Shown piece by piece: positions 1 to 12,577 of a DNA stretch of 64,000 bases. Location of the stretch: contig NC_080672.1 of the NCBI RefSeq assembly GCF_030247195.1, positions 311,762,127 to 311,826,126 of the forward strand, in the 5' to 3' direction. How positions within the stretch are numbered: position 1 is the stretch's first letter; each line of letters begins with the position of its first letter. Under the pieces are notes generated by a model. It ran no database searches and was not told the DNA's origin. It saw only the letters and a list, made by a program, of their open reading frames with translations. A program made the position numbers and the translations under genes. This stretch comes from Topomyia yanbarensis (lineage: Eukaryota > Arthropoda > Insecta > Diptera > Culicidae).

Positions 1-530
1 AAAATAAAAATAAGTGCAAGATATGTATTGTATGACTTCTATCGATCTGTTCAAGGAAACATTTTTTGTGGCTTTGTTGACCAAAATGTTTGGCGTGACT
101 ACAAAATTTATTGATAAGTATAATTAACGAGGAATGTTTACATGTATACCTGTACACAAGTTTGTTGCAAGTAACCAAAAATATGCAGATAAAATGTACC
201 TTTTTCAATTGCAAGATCATAATCATAATATCATATAATACATTACAAAATGTCCGTCACAGAAGTTGAGCATGTTTAGCATAAAATTGATGTTTGTTTA
301 GATAATTTTTGCATGAATTGATGTTATAGAAAGTTTACTAAAAGAAGTGTCATATAAGTGAAATCCGATTTTACAGTAAAATAGTTTCGCAAAAAATAAC
401 CTCGCATCTCATTAACTACATCGTGATTAGTGACAGTTTCCATGACAGGCGTTGTCGCCGAGAGATATCTGGAACTTTGATGTTTCTGGTTTCGTTCACA
501 TCTAATGATTTATGCCGAAAAATAAACTAA
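1..530. other. AT-rich DNA, nothing recognised
   Basis: No coding signal, RNA gene or clear repeat boundary was found here. The missing first exon of the cyclotransferase gene may lie here or further left. Confidence 0.5.
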
Positions 531-532
531 TA

Positions 533-921
533 CAGTGAAGACCCGTTTTTATCAGCCCCTTGGTGAATTTTAGGTTGATAAAACGGGGACATTGTCGAAA
601 TCGGGACATATATTTATCTTTTTTTTAATAAACCGCAGCTCTTAAAGTATTCTTCTTCAGCCTCTAGATATAGCCTCATAACCCTTTTTGATTATTTAGT
701 TTAAATTTCTCTTAAAGGGGTCAAACAGTGCAAAATTAAAAAAAAATATTTTTATGTTAGCACATTTTTTGATCTCTAAGATAAGAAAAATATGCTCGAA
801 TTCAACTGGGTTCGTCTGCTAGAGCCCATCAAACAACCAACTATCAATATTTATATGAGGCTGCCAAAATCGGGCCAAAAAGCTGACAAACTCAGAGGCT
901 GATAAAATCGGGTCTTTATTG
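533..921. mobile_element. MITE, TA-flanked (Tc1/mariner or pogo type)
   Basis: The ends are inverted copies: CAGTGAAGACCCGTTTTTAT at the left and the complement of CAATAAAGACCCGATTTTAT at the right. A TA dinucleotide flanks each side (531-532 and 922-923). The 389 bp hold no coding frame. TA target duplication and a CAGT-type terminus fit non-autonomous Tc1/mariner/pogo elements, so the class is inferred. Confidence 0.75.
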
Positions 922-1106
922 TAATAGGAAAGCCAGGGCCTAGTTCGCGGAAGGCATAAGTTGGCGGACTTCGTTTTTCCTCGTTTGTATTAGGTATATG
1001 GTGCTGTATCTCATTTTCTACCTCAAATTACGTAAAATATGTTTCCATAAGTTGCATTTCATTTTGGTTTTGTAGAATTCATGGGTGACAGTTTTCGAAT
1101 GTAATA

Positions 1107-1384
1107 CAGTCGTCATTCGCTGGTTGGACACTTTTCAATTGGACCGCTTTTTAGTTGGACCTCCGCTAGTTGGACCATTGTCCAACTAAAAAGCATCTGA
1201 ATATCAAAATCTTATGTCAAATTTACTTTGACAATCAATCTGACAATTATTAGAGATGTGAATAGATGCAATTACACTCCTAACGTCTCCTTTGGAGAGT
1301 TTTTGACATCTGTCAATCGGTCCAACTAACGAATCAAATTCGTTAGTTGGACATAGGTGTAGCCCAACCAGCGAATCACGACTG
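1107..1384. mobile_element. MITE, TA-flanked
   Basis: Inverted termini CAGTCGTCATTCGCTGGTTG (left) and CAACCAGCGAATCACGACTG (right, complementary with one mismatch) are each flanked by TA (1105-1106, 1385-1386). The interior has further inverted runs around GTTGGACC and GTCCAACT. It is 278 bp and non-coding. The termini suit a pogo/mariner-type MITE. Confidence 0.75.
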
Positions 1385-1699
1385 TAAGTGAATTTCCTTT
1401 ATTTTGTAAAATTTGTGTTATTTACGGTAAGTTTTAATCTAAATAAACCATTAGTCGCACTAAAACAATATGTTCAAGAGGCCAAAAGTACATCCATTTA
1501 CGTTTAATTTAATATAATAATATTTCATATCGGTGCTCCAGAGCCGAAAATATTTGGTTTATACTGAACGTATTTTTTTATTTTAATTGCGAAACTCTTC
1601 TTTTTACTATAACTCAAAAACTGTTCTACTATAATTTTTTTGGACTTCATTTTTGGATTCAGTACATAATTTTACATCGAAAAATATGGTCATATATTG

Positions 1700-2035
1700 A
1701 AGTTAAGATTTTATTTTTCTTTTTTGTAAACTAGTGTAATTACAACAAGAAAAATGTCATCAAGATTTTGCTAAAACAGGTCTTAACTGTGAACGTATAG
1801 TACTACATATGTTTTAAACCATAAGATCTTTCATCTATTATACTACGTTCACAGTTCGAGTTAAAACGTGTTTTAACGCTATCGTGACGATTTTCTTGTT
1901 CCCTATTATTAAAACATGTTTTAACATTGTGGTGTGAACATAGTAAAACGTGCTTTGACGCTATCTTGATGACATTTTTCTTGTTTGCCAATTATTAGAA
2001 CGTGTTTTAATTCTGTAGTGTGAACATAGTATTAG
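1700..2035. repeat. Degenerate foldback with internal duplication
   Basis: A block containing ACGTGTTTTAA, an AC/GC-type spacer, TTTTTCTTGTT and TGTGAACATAGTA is present twice in tandem (about 1865-1945 and 1946-2030). An inverted counterpart (AACTGTGAACGTATAGTA and ACAAGAAAAATGTCATCAAG) lies at about 1745-1802. This looks like a decayed foldback transposon; no target duplication was resolved. Confidence 0.5.
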
Positions 2036-2155
2036 ACCCCACATATAAAACTATCCATCTATCTATTAGACCGTTTGACTGTTAAAACTGATTTCAAATG
2101 TGCAACGCTCATTCTCTTTTTGTTTATTTTCCGTCGACATCTGAGTGCCAATTAG

Positions 2156-2530
2156 GCAATCCATGAGACGTTTCTGATCAGCTGATTATTTCTTGTTTAC
2201 TTATTCTGACGTTACTCCGAGGGGTGCGACGTCCGACAATATCGTTGATTCGATCCAACATCAAACGAATCGGACTAACAAAGTTGTTTGTCGGACGAGT
2301 TTTTCTGTTCGCAGGAGTATACTTGTTGACAGAACCCACCGCTGAATTGTCAAACAAACGTCTAATAGATTGCCTAATCTCCGACGCCAGAGAGATTACT
2401 CCACCATCCCAACCAGGGTTGTTAACGTTGAATTCAACTTTACCGTCGATAACGATGAATTTTGCGCCATTACCGGCGTTGAATTTCACGTTAATATCAT
2501 CGTCATCGTCAACACACTACATTAAATTTA
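2156..2530 (-). repeat. Transposon fragment related to 29415-29535
   Basis: Read on the - strand, the part at 2156-2285 matches 29415-29535 on the + strand, sharing GTTTGATGTTG, CGAATCAACGAT, TTGTCGGA and CAGAAACGTCTCATGG. A 103-codon frame on the - strand spans 2178-2489, but its residues match no family I know. The duplicate lies inside the large foldback element at 26131-32441. An interspersed transposon fragment is the best reading. Confidence 0.55.
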
Positions 2531-3005
2531 ACGTTAGCGTTATCGGAAATTTTTGAGTTAAATCTGTTTGAAGTGCGAGAAATTGTATAATCACATGTTT
2601 AATGAAGTTTAACTTTATATTTAGTAATATTTCTGTAAGAAGGTATATTTTAAATTGTATTTAAAGTACAGATTCTGAGGTTAGTTGCTGGAGCATTCAG
2701 TAGTCTTCTCCTTTCAAGTCCACATGCGAGGGAAATTGATCATGGAACCTTCGTACATCGGCCGGAGCTATCTTAAAACTGCCGGGGGCCTCTGGGCACT
2801 ATTAAACTGAGACGGCCCTCATCATTGAACAGGTGTGAAAGAGCTCATTTCACAGAGACGATTATTTTAGCATAACATACTTGACGCAAGATTTCAAACA
2901 TGAAACATATTATAATGGGAATTGAGAAGCTAACAAAATATTTGAAGGGTGGAAATATCTGTGTGAATTACTCTTATCTGTATCTGCATAATGTAATTAA
3001 CATTA

Positions 3006-3514
3006 ACCCTCTGCTGCCCAACCCCGCATTTTAGTGTAATACGGGAAAATAGAATATTTAAAACACGATTGTAAATTGTCACCACTATGAAAACCTCTTC
3101 ACAACATTCACATTAATCATAAAAATACATTGTTTGCATTTTGAAATGACTATGTTGAATACATTCAACGTTGAAAGTTGAAAATTAGAGGAAAACGAGA
3201 AAAAAAATTATTTTGTGAATGGCAGTGTAATTTAGTCAAAAAAGTTTTTTGTTTTTAAATTTTTGGAGAATAAAAAATATTATTAAGTTACTAACTTAGT
3301 AATACTCCTCTGTGGCTGTGAAATTATGTTGCGGAAATAAAAGCTATTAGCAATAAAATCTTGACTCGTAAAATGGCCATGTTGGACACTTTTTAGAGTT
3401 TAATGAAAAATTCGTAGCTTTCGTGAGCTGGCAACATATTTTTCGGTTTTCTCATTACAAAAACGATCTACGATAGCTTTTTTAAGCAAAACAAAAACTT
3501 GGGCACCAGAGGGT
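3006..3514. mobile_element. MITE, TA-flanked, ACCCTCTG termini
   Basis: ACCCTCTGCTGCCCAA at the left is matched by the inverse of TTGGGCACCAGAGGGT at the right. TA lies on each side (3004-3005, 3515-3516). The 509-bp interior is AT-rich and non-coding. Confidence 0.65.
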
Positions 3515-3519
3515 TACCT

Positions 3520-4400
3520 CAAAAAATAATATTCTTGCATAACTATTCTATATATCATAAATCGCAAGAGGAATATCTAATGCATTTGTTTGGTAAAGTT
3601 GATTTGAAATTGCTTTCAGATATTTCGCAAATCTATAAATATCAACGGTACATTTAAATTCAAGGTCAATCGTGTACAAAAGATGAAATAGAAAATTTTA
3701 AATATTCAACTAGCATTACAGTGGAATGTTGTTCATGGTAAATTTATCATAACTCAAATATTCTCATAAACATATATAATTGGGAATCTTCTAAAGTTTC
3801 AATGAGGAGGCTGAATTTCAAAATATCAACCGTAATGTTCCTTTCATTCTAAAAATATCAAGCGAATATACCAGATGTTGGGTAATCTAGCTATATTTTC
3901 TTCAGTATGGTTATATCTTGAGATGTCCAGCAATAGCAATTGTAAAGAGGAACTTTTTCGGATCTTTACTAAAAAGTCTGCATAGCGAAAGTAATTCAGA
4001 TGGATATGAACAAAAGTCTCACGAATTTAGAAATTCATTTTACCTGTGTATTCGGAATTAAATCTGGTTTTCACTGAAGTTAAGGTTTTGGCTACCAAAT
4101 TAGGTTTGCTCTGCTTATCATGTTAAATAATTTTTCCTCCATGTGCAAAAATACCGTAAATATACATCTATTAATCATTGGCACCGATCAATAAGCGTTC
4201 AAAACAAATCAACGTAAAATTTTGGATAACGTTAACGTTACATTCATCGAAGTGTGTTGACGATGAACGATGAAATTAACGCCAAAATCATCGCTATTGA
4301 TTTCAACGAAAAAATTATCTATTCAACGATATCGCGTTGGAACGATAACGTTGAATTTACCGCATTAACAACCCTGATCCCAACCCATCCCAAGATATCG
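3520..4400. other. AT-rich DNA, no gene seen
   Basis: A 79-codon + strand frame at 4254-4493 shows no recognisable motif and runs into a SINE fragment at about 4410-4450. No exon for the downstream cyclotransferase gene could be picked out with confidence. Confidence 0.4.
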
Positions 4401-4409
4401 GCCCATCAA

Positions 4410-4450
4410 CACATAGACCGGGACCAACGGCACTCAACCACCGGTGCCGC
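4410..4450 (-). repeat. Fragment of tRNA-derived SINE (family B)
   Basis: CATAGACCGGGACCAACGG followed by CTCAACCACCGGTGCCGC repeats two parts of the longer SINE at 56586-57026 (CATAGACCGGGGGACCAACG and CTCAACCACCGGCGCCG) with the middle missing. It is a short deletion derivative. Confidence 0.45.
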
Positions 4451-4564
4451 TTATGGAACGCTCATTACTGATAACTCACGAAATAGATGTTAAAATACTT
4501 CAAATTTGATTTCAACTTTAAATTTACGTCAAAATAATAAATGTTCAATTTATTTGTTTTATTT

Positions 4565-4728
4565 CGATTATAGAGGTTTTAACCCTAGAGCCATTCGCCT
4601 CTATTTTGGGTTAGAGAATCTCTTTAGAAAAATCTCTAACCTCTATGTGCGGGGTTGGGAATCGTACCCAGGTGAGCTTCGTACAAAGTAATCGATTTAC
4701 CAGTTACACTATGCCCGCCCCTTTAAAA
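4565..4728 (-). mobile_element. tRNA-derived SINE (family A), minus strand
   Basis: On the - strand it begins GGGGCGGGCATAGTGTAACT, with an A-box-like TAGTGTAACTGG and a B-box-like GGTACGATTCC about 40 bases further on. The tail segment contains TTAGAGATTTTTC and GGTTAAAACCTCTATAATCG. Related copies occur at 19232-19397 (-), 43147-43222 (+, partial) and 45072-45165 (+, 3' part). It may belong to a known Aedes SINE such as Feilai; that name was not verified. Confidence 0.7.
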
Positions 4729-4856
4729 AATAAATGTTTAATTTCTTTGATATCATGTGGAATTCAACTGATTGTTTAATCGACAATTCAAACTACATTT
4801 GACCAAAATTCTTCGAATTTTAACACATTACCAATGCAAATTTCCTCTCACTTCAG

Positions 4857-5646
4857 GTCGATGCCCAATTCTCGGTGGACCAGATGCGAGTGGTGTGTAA
4901 GTCCAACAACGACACCCACCTACGGCAGACACTGAAGAAAATACTGAAACCACGCATCGTTGGAACTGCCACCCACGATGAGGTTAAACGTTACATCGTC
5001 GACCAGTTGAAGCAGCTCCATTTCATAGTAGAGCTCGACGAGTTCAATGATAAAACACCACACTTTGGAAGATTGAAATTTTCCAACATTATAGGCAAGC
5101 TTAATCCAGCAGCGGATAAGTATCTCACTCTGGCATGCCACTACGACAGCAAATATTTCAGGGAGCATGCTTTCGTCGGTGCCGCAGATTCTGCAGTTCC
5201 GTGTGCAATGATGCTTAATTTGGCAAAGACCACTGAGTCAGCACTCAAACTGCTGCGAAACAACACTGATCTAAGCTTGATGTTGCTGTTTTTCGACGGA
5301 GAGGAAGCTTTTAGAAAGTGGTCCGCAACCGATTCGTTATACGGATCTCGTCACTTGGCTAACAAGTGGACTACAATGCCCTTCGTATCGAAAACTCTAG
5401 GAAAATCGATGCGGGAAATAGATAGGATTCAGTTGATGATACTGCTGGACCTGATCGGCGAAGAGAACCCAAAGTTTTATAGCTTTTTTGATAGCACCAG
5501 AAACCACCATCGAAGATTGAGCAATATAGAGTCATCGCTTCGTAAGAACAAACTTTTGCTGAAGGATCCCAAAAGTAATGGGATGTTCGTTGATAAAAGC
5601 ACGTATAGCAGGATAGAGGATGATCACTTGCCATTCCTGAAACGGA
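4857..5646 (+). CDS. QPCT: Glutaminyl-peptide cyclotransferase, main catalytic exon
   Basis: This exon encodes most of a glutaminyl cyclase, the M28-family zinc enzyme that turns N-terminal Gln or Glu of secretory peptides into pyroglutamate. The 3' splice site follows TTCCTCTCACTTCAG and the 5' splice site is A|GTAAGT. Numbering from the first exon codon, landmarks are RIVGTATHDEVKRYI (33-47), ACHYDSKYF (93-101), the zinc ligand Asp111 in GAADSAVPCAMML, FFDGEE with catalytic Glu149 and zinc ligand Glu150, LLDLIGEENP with Asp198, and EDDHLPFL (254-261). The frame is open through all 263 codons and continues, phase 1, into 24221-24408. The signal-peptide or Golgi-anchor exon must lie upstream and was not found. 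Secreted and Golgi forms cannot be told apart without it. Confidence 0.93.
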
Positions 5647-7841
5647 GTAAGTTTTTCATATTAAAGAATGGAAAAAGTTCACAAGATTGCAGTTACAACA
5701 CGGTAGATAATTCGTTCATGTAGGGTAGCGTGGTCGTAAAAACAGGATCCCTGCATCCTGAAATCATTTATATGGCATGCCACTGCACATTTTATTATTG
5801 AGTCAAAATTTCAAAAACGGGCAACCCAAATTAGGTTAAATTACAATTTCGATGGGAGATTTTTGTAGAGCTTAGCATTGCAAAATCAAACTTTTTTTTG
5901 CCATAATATTGACATTCGAAGTTTTTTTATTTTTAAATAATCACAACAGGCGACCTAATTGACCAATTTTAACGAACTAACAGAAATGAAATTGTCGTAA
6001 GACACAGATTGTTCGTGATCCAAAAAGTTCCTATTTTCCAGGTTTATAACAAAATGAAATAAAAAAGTGTTCTAGACCTCGTTTTTGGTTGGAAAAATTA
6101 CAGATACTACTTTTAGTACCTAACAACATGCCGCCGAGAATAAAAACCACTCGCTATTTGTAACTAGGTTAGTCCATGCCTAACATCGCCGCGCACGAAC
6201 CACGAATTGAAGACATACAGTTTGCGTTTGTTGGTAATATGCCATTGCGTTGAATTCAAATACATTGGCTGAATAAGAATAAATTTGTTTAAACTTTCAA
6301 AAAACATTCTTCCATAAATTGTAGCCTGCATTGTTTGCAACCGATGGATAAATATTTATAGGTCATCACTTTGATTTCAAAATTATAGGCTTTCATTATC
6401 GTTTGATATTGTGACAAAAGCTGCAACATACATGTTCGCCCATTCGGAGTCGCGGCAACGCAAGCTTCAATCCGTTGGTCGAACACGATACGACATACGG
6501 CTCTACAATAATTGCAACGTCGCACTTTGTTTCTGTTTTCAACAATACAACAAAAGTTGCTGTGCAATGTCGCAAAGATTAAGATTTAGCTATTGATGTT
6601 TGTATGTATGTGTGTGTGTTTTTATAGAAATGCTTTCAAAAGACTGACCTGTAGTGTTTTGAGCAACCCGGGCCAACTTGACAGATACATACATCTTATT
6701 ATAAATTTAGTTGGAAGTCGTTGTTTTTCAAAACCGACACTTCCATCCTAAAATATTTTAATTTTCTTGTTGTGCAAAGTGTGTAGTAGGTGTAATTGGT
6801 GCTCTCCAGAAAAATAAATTAACATTTTGGCCAATGAAAGTAAATCAAAAAGCTTCACAATTCGTGAACCTAAGACAACTTGTTTCCAATTAATCAAATT
6901 CGTCTAAAATTCTAGTTTATTGGTGTGGGATATAAACTTGATATGTAGGGTAGCGTGACAAGAAAAAATGACCCCTATCGACCAACCCATGAATCGATTC
7001 CTAGTCCCACCAGGAGCAGAGCTTAAAAAAATTGTTATCCCTGCATGAACTTGAAAGAAAATGAAATTCAATTCATGCCCGCTGCCAGGGCCGGCGGAAT
7101 GCGTGGGTAGTATGGGTAGTACTACCCACTCAAAAATTACCGAGGGGCGAATTACCCACTCGAAAATTTGGAACAATTCGCACAAAATTCTTGCGTTGGA
7201 AATCCTCGATGTAAAACAATTGCATATTTTTATTCAGATACAAATTTCTTTGCTTTACAATTTAAATTTATTGAGAATAATTAGGATTTGTTTGAAATTA
7301 TTTATTATATTTATACTCATGGAAATACATTTTGACACATCTACATCTTAAAACAATGAGTTCAGATCGATAGACAAAAAATATTAATATACAATTTTAT
7401 TCAGACTGTGGGATGCAGCTGGAAATATTTCTAAGTATAATATAAACAATTTGAAATTTTTTAACATGAATAATCATTAGATTGAAAATTGAAGCAAGGA
7501 GAAACAATTACTAGACAATCAGTAGACTTTGTATAGGGAAGGCAAAAGATTGTTGATCCCAACATCAGTAGCAGCGACCGTATCAGAGAACAATCAGAGA
7601 AAAATGACAAGGAAAAAAAGAAATTAAACTTGTAGCTTTGTGGCAAACGGAAGATCACTATCAGGACATCATGAACCGGATCGCCAACTGGCCTCCTTGG
7701 ATCCGCTTGGAATTCTTGGGATCACATTTGCAGATAATTGTTAGTAAGTCAACCAAAAGATTAGATATAAATAAATTTGGAGGATAGCCAGAATATCTCG
7801 GACTAGAACCAGGCCGAAGGGATTCGTTTAACGCAGATCTG

Positions 7842-8157
7842 GCACCACACAACTAAAAAAATCGTGTAAATTTACGTCTCTTGACCATGACTATACGAGC
7901 ATCAAAAATGCAATAGTTTTACATTTGATTTTAATTTAACATGTCGTTGAATTTTGCGAGTCACGTAATTTTACTCCACATATGGCGTCTGTTTAAAATG
8001 TGTAATTTTATGGCACTGCGCTTGGAAAGTACATCTTTTATGTAAAATTAAACAGAGCACGATTATATTTCGTCAATTACGGTTTGTTAGATTGTGGTAT
8101 GTGTCGAAATACCTCAACGGTAAAATTTAGTTTTTTTTTTGTGTGGCGCACGATCAG
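7842..8157. repeat. Possible nested MITE with CACACAA ends
   Basis: GATCTGGCACCACACAAC at the left and GTGTGGCGCACGATC at the right are inverted relatives, each next to a poly-A or poly-T tract. The ~300 bp between them are AT-rich. Target duplication is imperfect, so the boundaries are uncertain. Confidence 0.4.
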
Positions 8158-10524
8158 ACAACATGTTTAATGTCGCGATAGTCGTCACGCAGAGAACACT
8201 CTTTACGCCGGAGATGCGCATTCAACGTATGATCCGAGATGCCACCCGAAGGAAGTCACGACGTTCATCCATTCTTTATAACCAAGGTTGGTTGATGCCT
8301 TTGGGATTCCTAAACTTCCATTGTCCCATAAAATTTGCCAATTTTCGAGCGTTCTCTAACTCTAAATCTAACTGAAAAAATTGTTAAAGCTGTGCGATAT
8401 TCTACAAATATTAATATTAATCTAATGCCTAAGTGTCCGCCTTCTCATTGCCATTCTAATCTAATGTCACTTTTCTTATTACCCGGAATAGATCAATGCG
8501 AATGAACTCAAACTAATATTTGTATCAGGCAATTTAGAACGATTCCAATATAAAGAATCTAGGATCGCCCATATTCTCTCCGGAAAAATTAGGAGTGCTT
8601 TCCATGATCCATCGATCGAAGCGCCTACTTGGAACTGTAACGATGTAGACATGGTCGTAGGTAAATATAAAACCATAAGTTTTGTGGGGAAAATGCTTAG
8701 TGCGAGTACCTTTTCTGTCAGATACATTTGTGTGTTTGAAGAACAATTATTACGTTTATATACATTATAATAATTTCATCGCAAAACGTCTATCATTTGA
8801 ATGTGAATTTACGTGGAATGCTGTTGTCGCCGATAAAGAATTCTTAGTTCTGTGTATTCGGATCAAAGGTCGAATCGAGTACACGACGTAGGGTCCAGCT
8901 GCTAGACGAAATATTGTTTCTCTCGTTAATCCGTTGACGAGCCGGTGCCAATAACCGCGTTTTTCAGTTTGCATCATGTTTTTATTTGCGTTTCTAACGT
9001 CGCGTATATTCGGAAAAATTTGGGCGATCTGAAGTTCAAAAAGTCCTCATAGGACCTTTTCGCATATAATTCTGAGCACTCTCTGCCCACAACTGTGTGG
9101 GAAACCGTCCACGATTGTTCGCGCCAGGTATTCGTTTTGTCTGACCTTTAATCTCAGCATAGAAAAACAAGCCAGTTAAAACATTGCACACTGCCACCGG
9201 AGGAATTTTTCATTTTGATTCAATTGTTTCGGATATAGTGGACACGTAGCTCTTTGAATCAATGGGCACACTAATAAGGTAGAATACAACGATAAATATA
9301 ACGCACTTGGCCGCGCTGGTAGGCATTCGTATCATTTCCACTATATTCAAGATGTTCATACTGAAATTGTTGCGAATATCATGGAGTAAGATAGATCGGT
9401 TATCAGCATGAAGCATGCCGTGGGAGTTGAAATCTTCTCGAACCAGTTGAGGTGCGATGTATATGGAAAGAATATCAATAAATCTTTGCCTGTGATTCGG
9501 ATTTAACAAGCGACAACTTCAATACCTGGTACCGAGCAAAGGCTAATCCGATTGAAATAGTAGCACGTTTTGATCTCCAAAACGCTCCTGAATATTGTTT
9601 TCGGCCATGGCTAACATTAAGGAAGATCTACGTCTGAAGTAAACCTAGAAAAATAATATAACTGAAATATAGAGACACTTGAAGTTTTGGATGTCCCATA
9701 TGGACTTTCCGAGACCAGGAGCCAATGTCTTGATCATCTCCGCATTTTACACATCGTGCCTTATTTCTACAAGGGGTTCTTCAGTTCATACCCCGGGTTA
9801 CAAAAAGGCGAACAAGTAGACGAGCCCCGTTCAAAAGAACAAATTTTGGAAGAACAAATTTTGGAAGAACAAATCTGGCGAAAGGCTCGAAATGAGGCTG
9901 ATGGAAAATAAGTTTTCTAATACTCCTCGATTTTTACTGAACACAACTGCTTGCATACCAGAATTTACACTGACTGAAGCACAGGGATCTGGAAGGAGCC
10001 ACCCCTATTTCGCAATCAAGACTTTTCTCGGAGATTACACCATCATTCTCTACTTCCCGGGCAGGTACGCATACAAAATACTTTTTCGTACACGGTCGAG
10101 TGTTGTTTAGTTAGATCACGCGATTTTTCGATGACGTTAAATGGCTTGCCTTTGGTCCGGAAGTAGACCATCCGGGGGCAGTTGTATTAGATATAATTTG
10201 TATCGAAAATGAGACTTATTGGCATTATTTTTCCCATCGGAGAAATATTCAAATCGACCTCCACTAAGCCTGAATGGATGTCGGTCGCCAGAAAAAAGCT
10301 GACTCGGAATAGTGGTGGGGTATTTCGGTCGTAGTTAAATTGATTTTTTTTCTATCACGAACGTCAAAAGCAAGGTAGCGACTGCACAAAACATTAACAG
10401 TCCTTCCCGTCATGTACGGATAGCAAGACATATAGTTTAGATCCACGTATCCGATCCGAGAGTCCGGATCTAGACTCTTGTCTGGATCTAAGCACTAAAT
10501 CTGGGCCTGGTTCAAGTCCTGACC

Positions 10525-10720
10525 TGGTAAGGGGAAAAGGGGATGGGCTGGATCCAGGGACTGGTCCATTACCGAGTATTGGTCCAGATTCGGGAACTTG
10601 TCCGGATCCGTAAACTGGTCCGAATCGGGAACTAGTCCAAATCCGGAAACTGATCCAGATCCGGGAGGTCCAAATTTGGGAACTGGTCCAGATCGGGAGT
10701 TGTGGAACCTAGGCCGGATC
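10525..10720. repeat. GC-richer minisatellite, ~20-bp unit
   Basis: Degenerate tandem copies of a unit like GGTCCAGATCCGGGAACT, roughly eight to nine in a row, stand out from the AT-rich surroundings. An 86-codon - strand frame across it (10495-10755, rich in P, D, G, F) is a by-product of the repeat. Confidence 0.7.
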
Positions 10721-12577
10721 CGAAAACTGCCTAAATTTTTTTTTTCACTGTCCAAGTTACCCTAGTAATTCCGCCTATTTCTGCCCAAATTGGTGCAGAT
10801 TCCGGCCTGAATTCGGGTAGAAATCCGCCAGAACTCAGGCTGGTTTGACTCGATACTAATACTATTATAGAAATCGACCGAATTATCCTTCCACCGTTTA
10901 CTACCTTTGCGGTAATATGAGTTTAATGCCGCAATGCGCAATTGCGTGGTCTGTTACCAAAAAGGCAATAGAATCTTACCCAAAAGTTATAGAAACCTTC
11001 CCGTTGGATTTTGGGTGTAGTATTCAACAAACACATTTTCGCTGAGCCGTCGGACAAACAGCCCTGTTAACAAAGAATGTTTCCAAATAGCATAGCATAG
11101 CATGAACACCTGCACAAATCGTAGGGTGGAGTTGCAGAATTGAGCATATCTATTGTCATATCAGTTTTCGCCACGATCTGCAATGACGTAGACCCGCTTA
11201 ATTCCACACACCTGGCTACGTCCTTACAAGCGTTTTTATTTTGATAATAGTCCGATCATCTATTTATTGAAAATCCTCGGAACCGAAACAGATTTCATAG
11301 ATGACGGAGATATGAAAAGGCGAATCGAATGCATATAAACCTATATTGGAAGTTGTATCAATACTACTAAAATTACCAACGCAGCTCGCCTAAAAACAAT
11401 ATAATCAAAATAACATGGAAAGATCTCACCGGGAACTCCGTGGTGCCTTCACAAATTCCGGCGGAATGCTGGTACACGTGGTCGGCGACGTACTTCCGAA
11501 CTGCCGTCTGGGCTTCACACCAGCACACAGAAGTAGTCCAAATGCCGGCAGATCAAACACAGCACCTAATATTCTCTTGATGGCATCACGTAGAAAACTG
11601 TCCTCCCGAGAACGCTGCAGCAAATGGTTCACTGATGATTCACTATCAAAATTGCGGCACCGTGGGTGAAAAACAAACTGTTTTTCCAATTAAAATGCAC
11701 AGTAGAAAACTGATAGCGAAAAAAGCGTTCTACTCCAGAAAAGAGCTGGCCTACTTAACAAAGAATGTTTCCAAATAGCAACCAGATATTATCAGGGAAT
11801 TTTCATTTTCACTTACACACGCCAAATCTGAACTATCGTCAGTACGAGGAAAAATCACCTTGAATCTTACTACCCACTCGGGAAAAAGATGTTCCGCCGG
11901 CCCTTCCCGCTGCGATGAATCGAATTTCCATACTAAATTTGCAAAAGGGCGAATAAGATTTGTAAACAAACTTTTATTTTGCTGGTTTCTCTTAATTTAC
12001 TATAATTTCAAAGCAGAAAACAATTGAAATTACTTCTACGAAGGGTAAAAATTTACATTAACGCATATTTTTCATGAAATTCCACTCTGCAGCAGACTAG
12101 TGAGCGAATCAAGTTTGTTTACAAAAACCGATTTAATCCACCTAGCAGTGAGATGAGACATTTCTTACACATTCACACACTATTGGATTAGTTTGCAGAA
12201 CTCACGAGAAGTAAGCACCCAACTAGAGGTGGGATGAAAACAGTTTCTAGTCATGCACGAATACTATCTCGAATAAACTGAATAAATTTTAGAAATCAAC
12301 AAAACGACCGAAATAAAAAAGTAAAGCAAAAAATGAAACAATAGGTTTTTAAATTCATAAAATGAGTAGAAAAATTAATGTAAATCAAAATTATAATATA
12401 CATTATATAAATTTATTATAATCAAATTAGATTAGGTTTCTAAATAAAAATTAAGATTATATTTAGAAATAGTTATAAGATTAATAGAATAAATTGACTC
12501 ATACTAACAAATTGAATAAAATAAAACGAATGACTGAACATTAAATGCATAAAATTAAAGATATGAATAAAATGTAT

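Larger units (their letters stand above)
7086..11905. mobile_element. hAT-type DNA transposon, 4.8 kb, decayed
   Basis: The left end is CAGGGCCGGCGGAA and the right end its inverse TTCCGCCGGCCCTT (last base changed). Both are flanked by the identical 8-mer CCCGCTGC (7078-7085 and 11906-11913). An 8-bp duplication with CAGGG-type termini is the hAT signature. Subterminal GTGGGTAGTA motifs occur at both ends. No frame inside has a recognisable transposase motif; the longest frames (99 codons, -, 9210-9509; 87 codons, -, 11426-11689) are unassigned. It carries a minisatellite (10525-10720) and an internal direct repeat (AACAAAGAATGTTTCCAAAT at about 11070 and 11759). Confidence 0.82.

Noticed and set aside
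2178..2489. 103-codon minus-strand frame as a gene
   Set aside because: Its DNA is duplicated at 29415-29535 with stops and indels, indicating transposon origin.
9210..9509. 99-codon minus-strand frame with hydrophobic segment
   Set aside because: Lies inside a decayed hAT element; no motif or splice context recognised.
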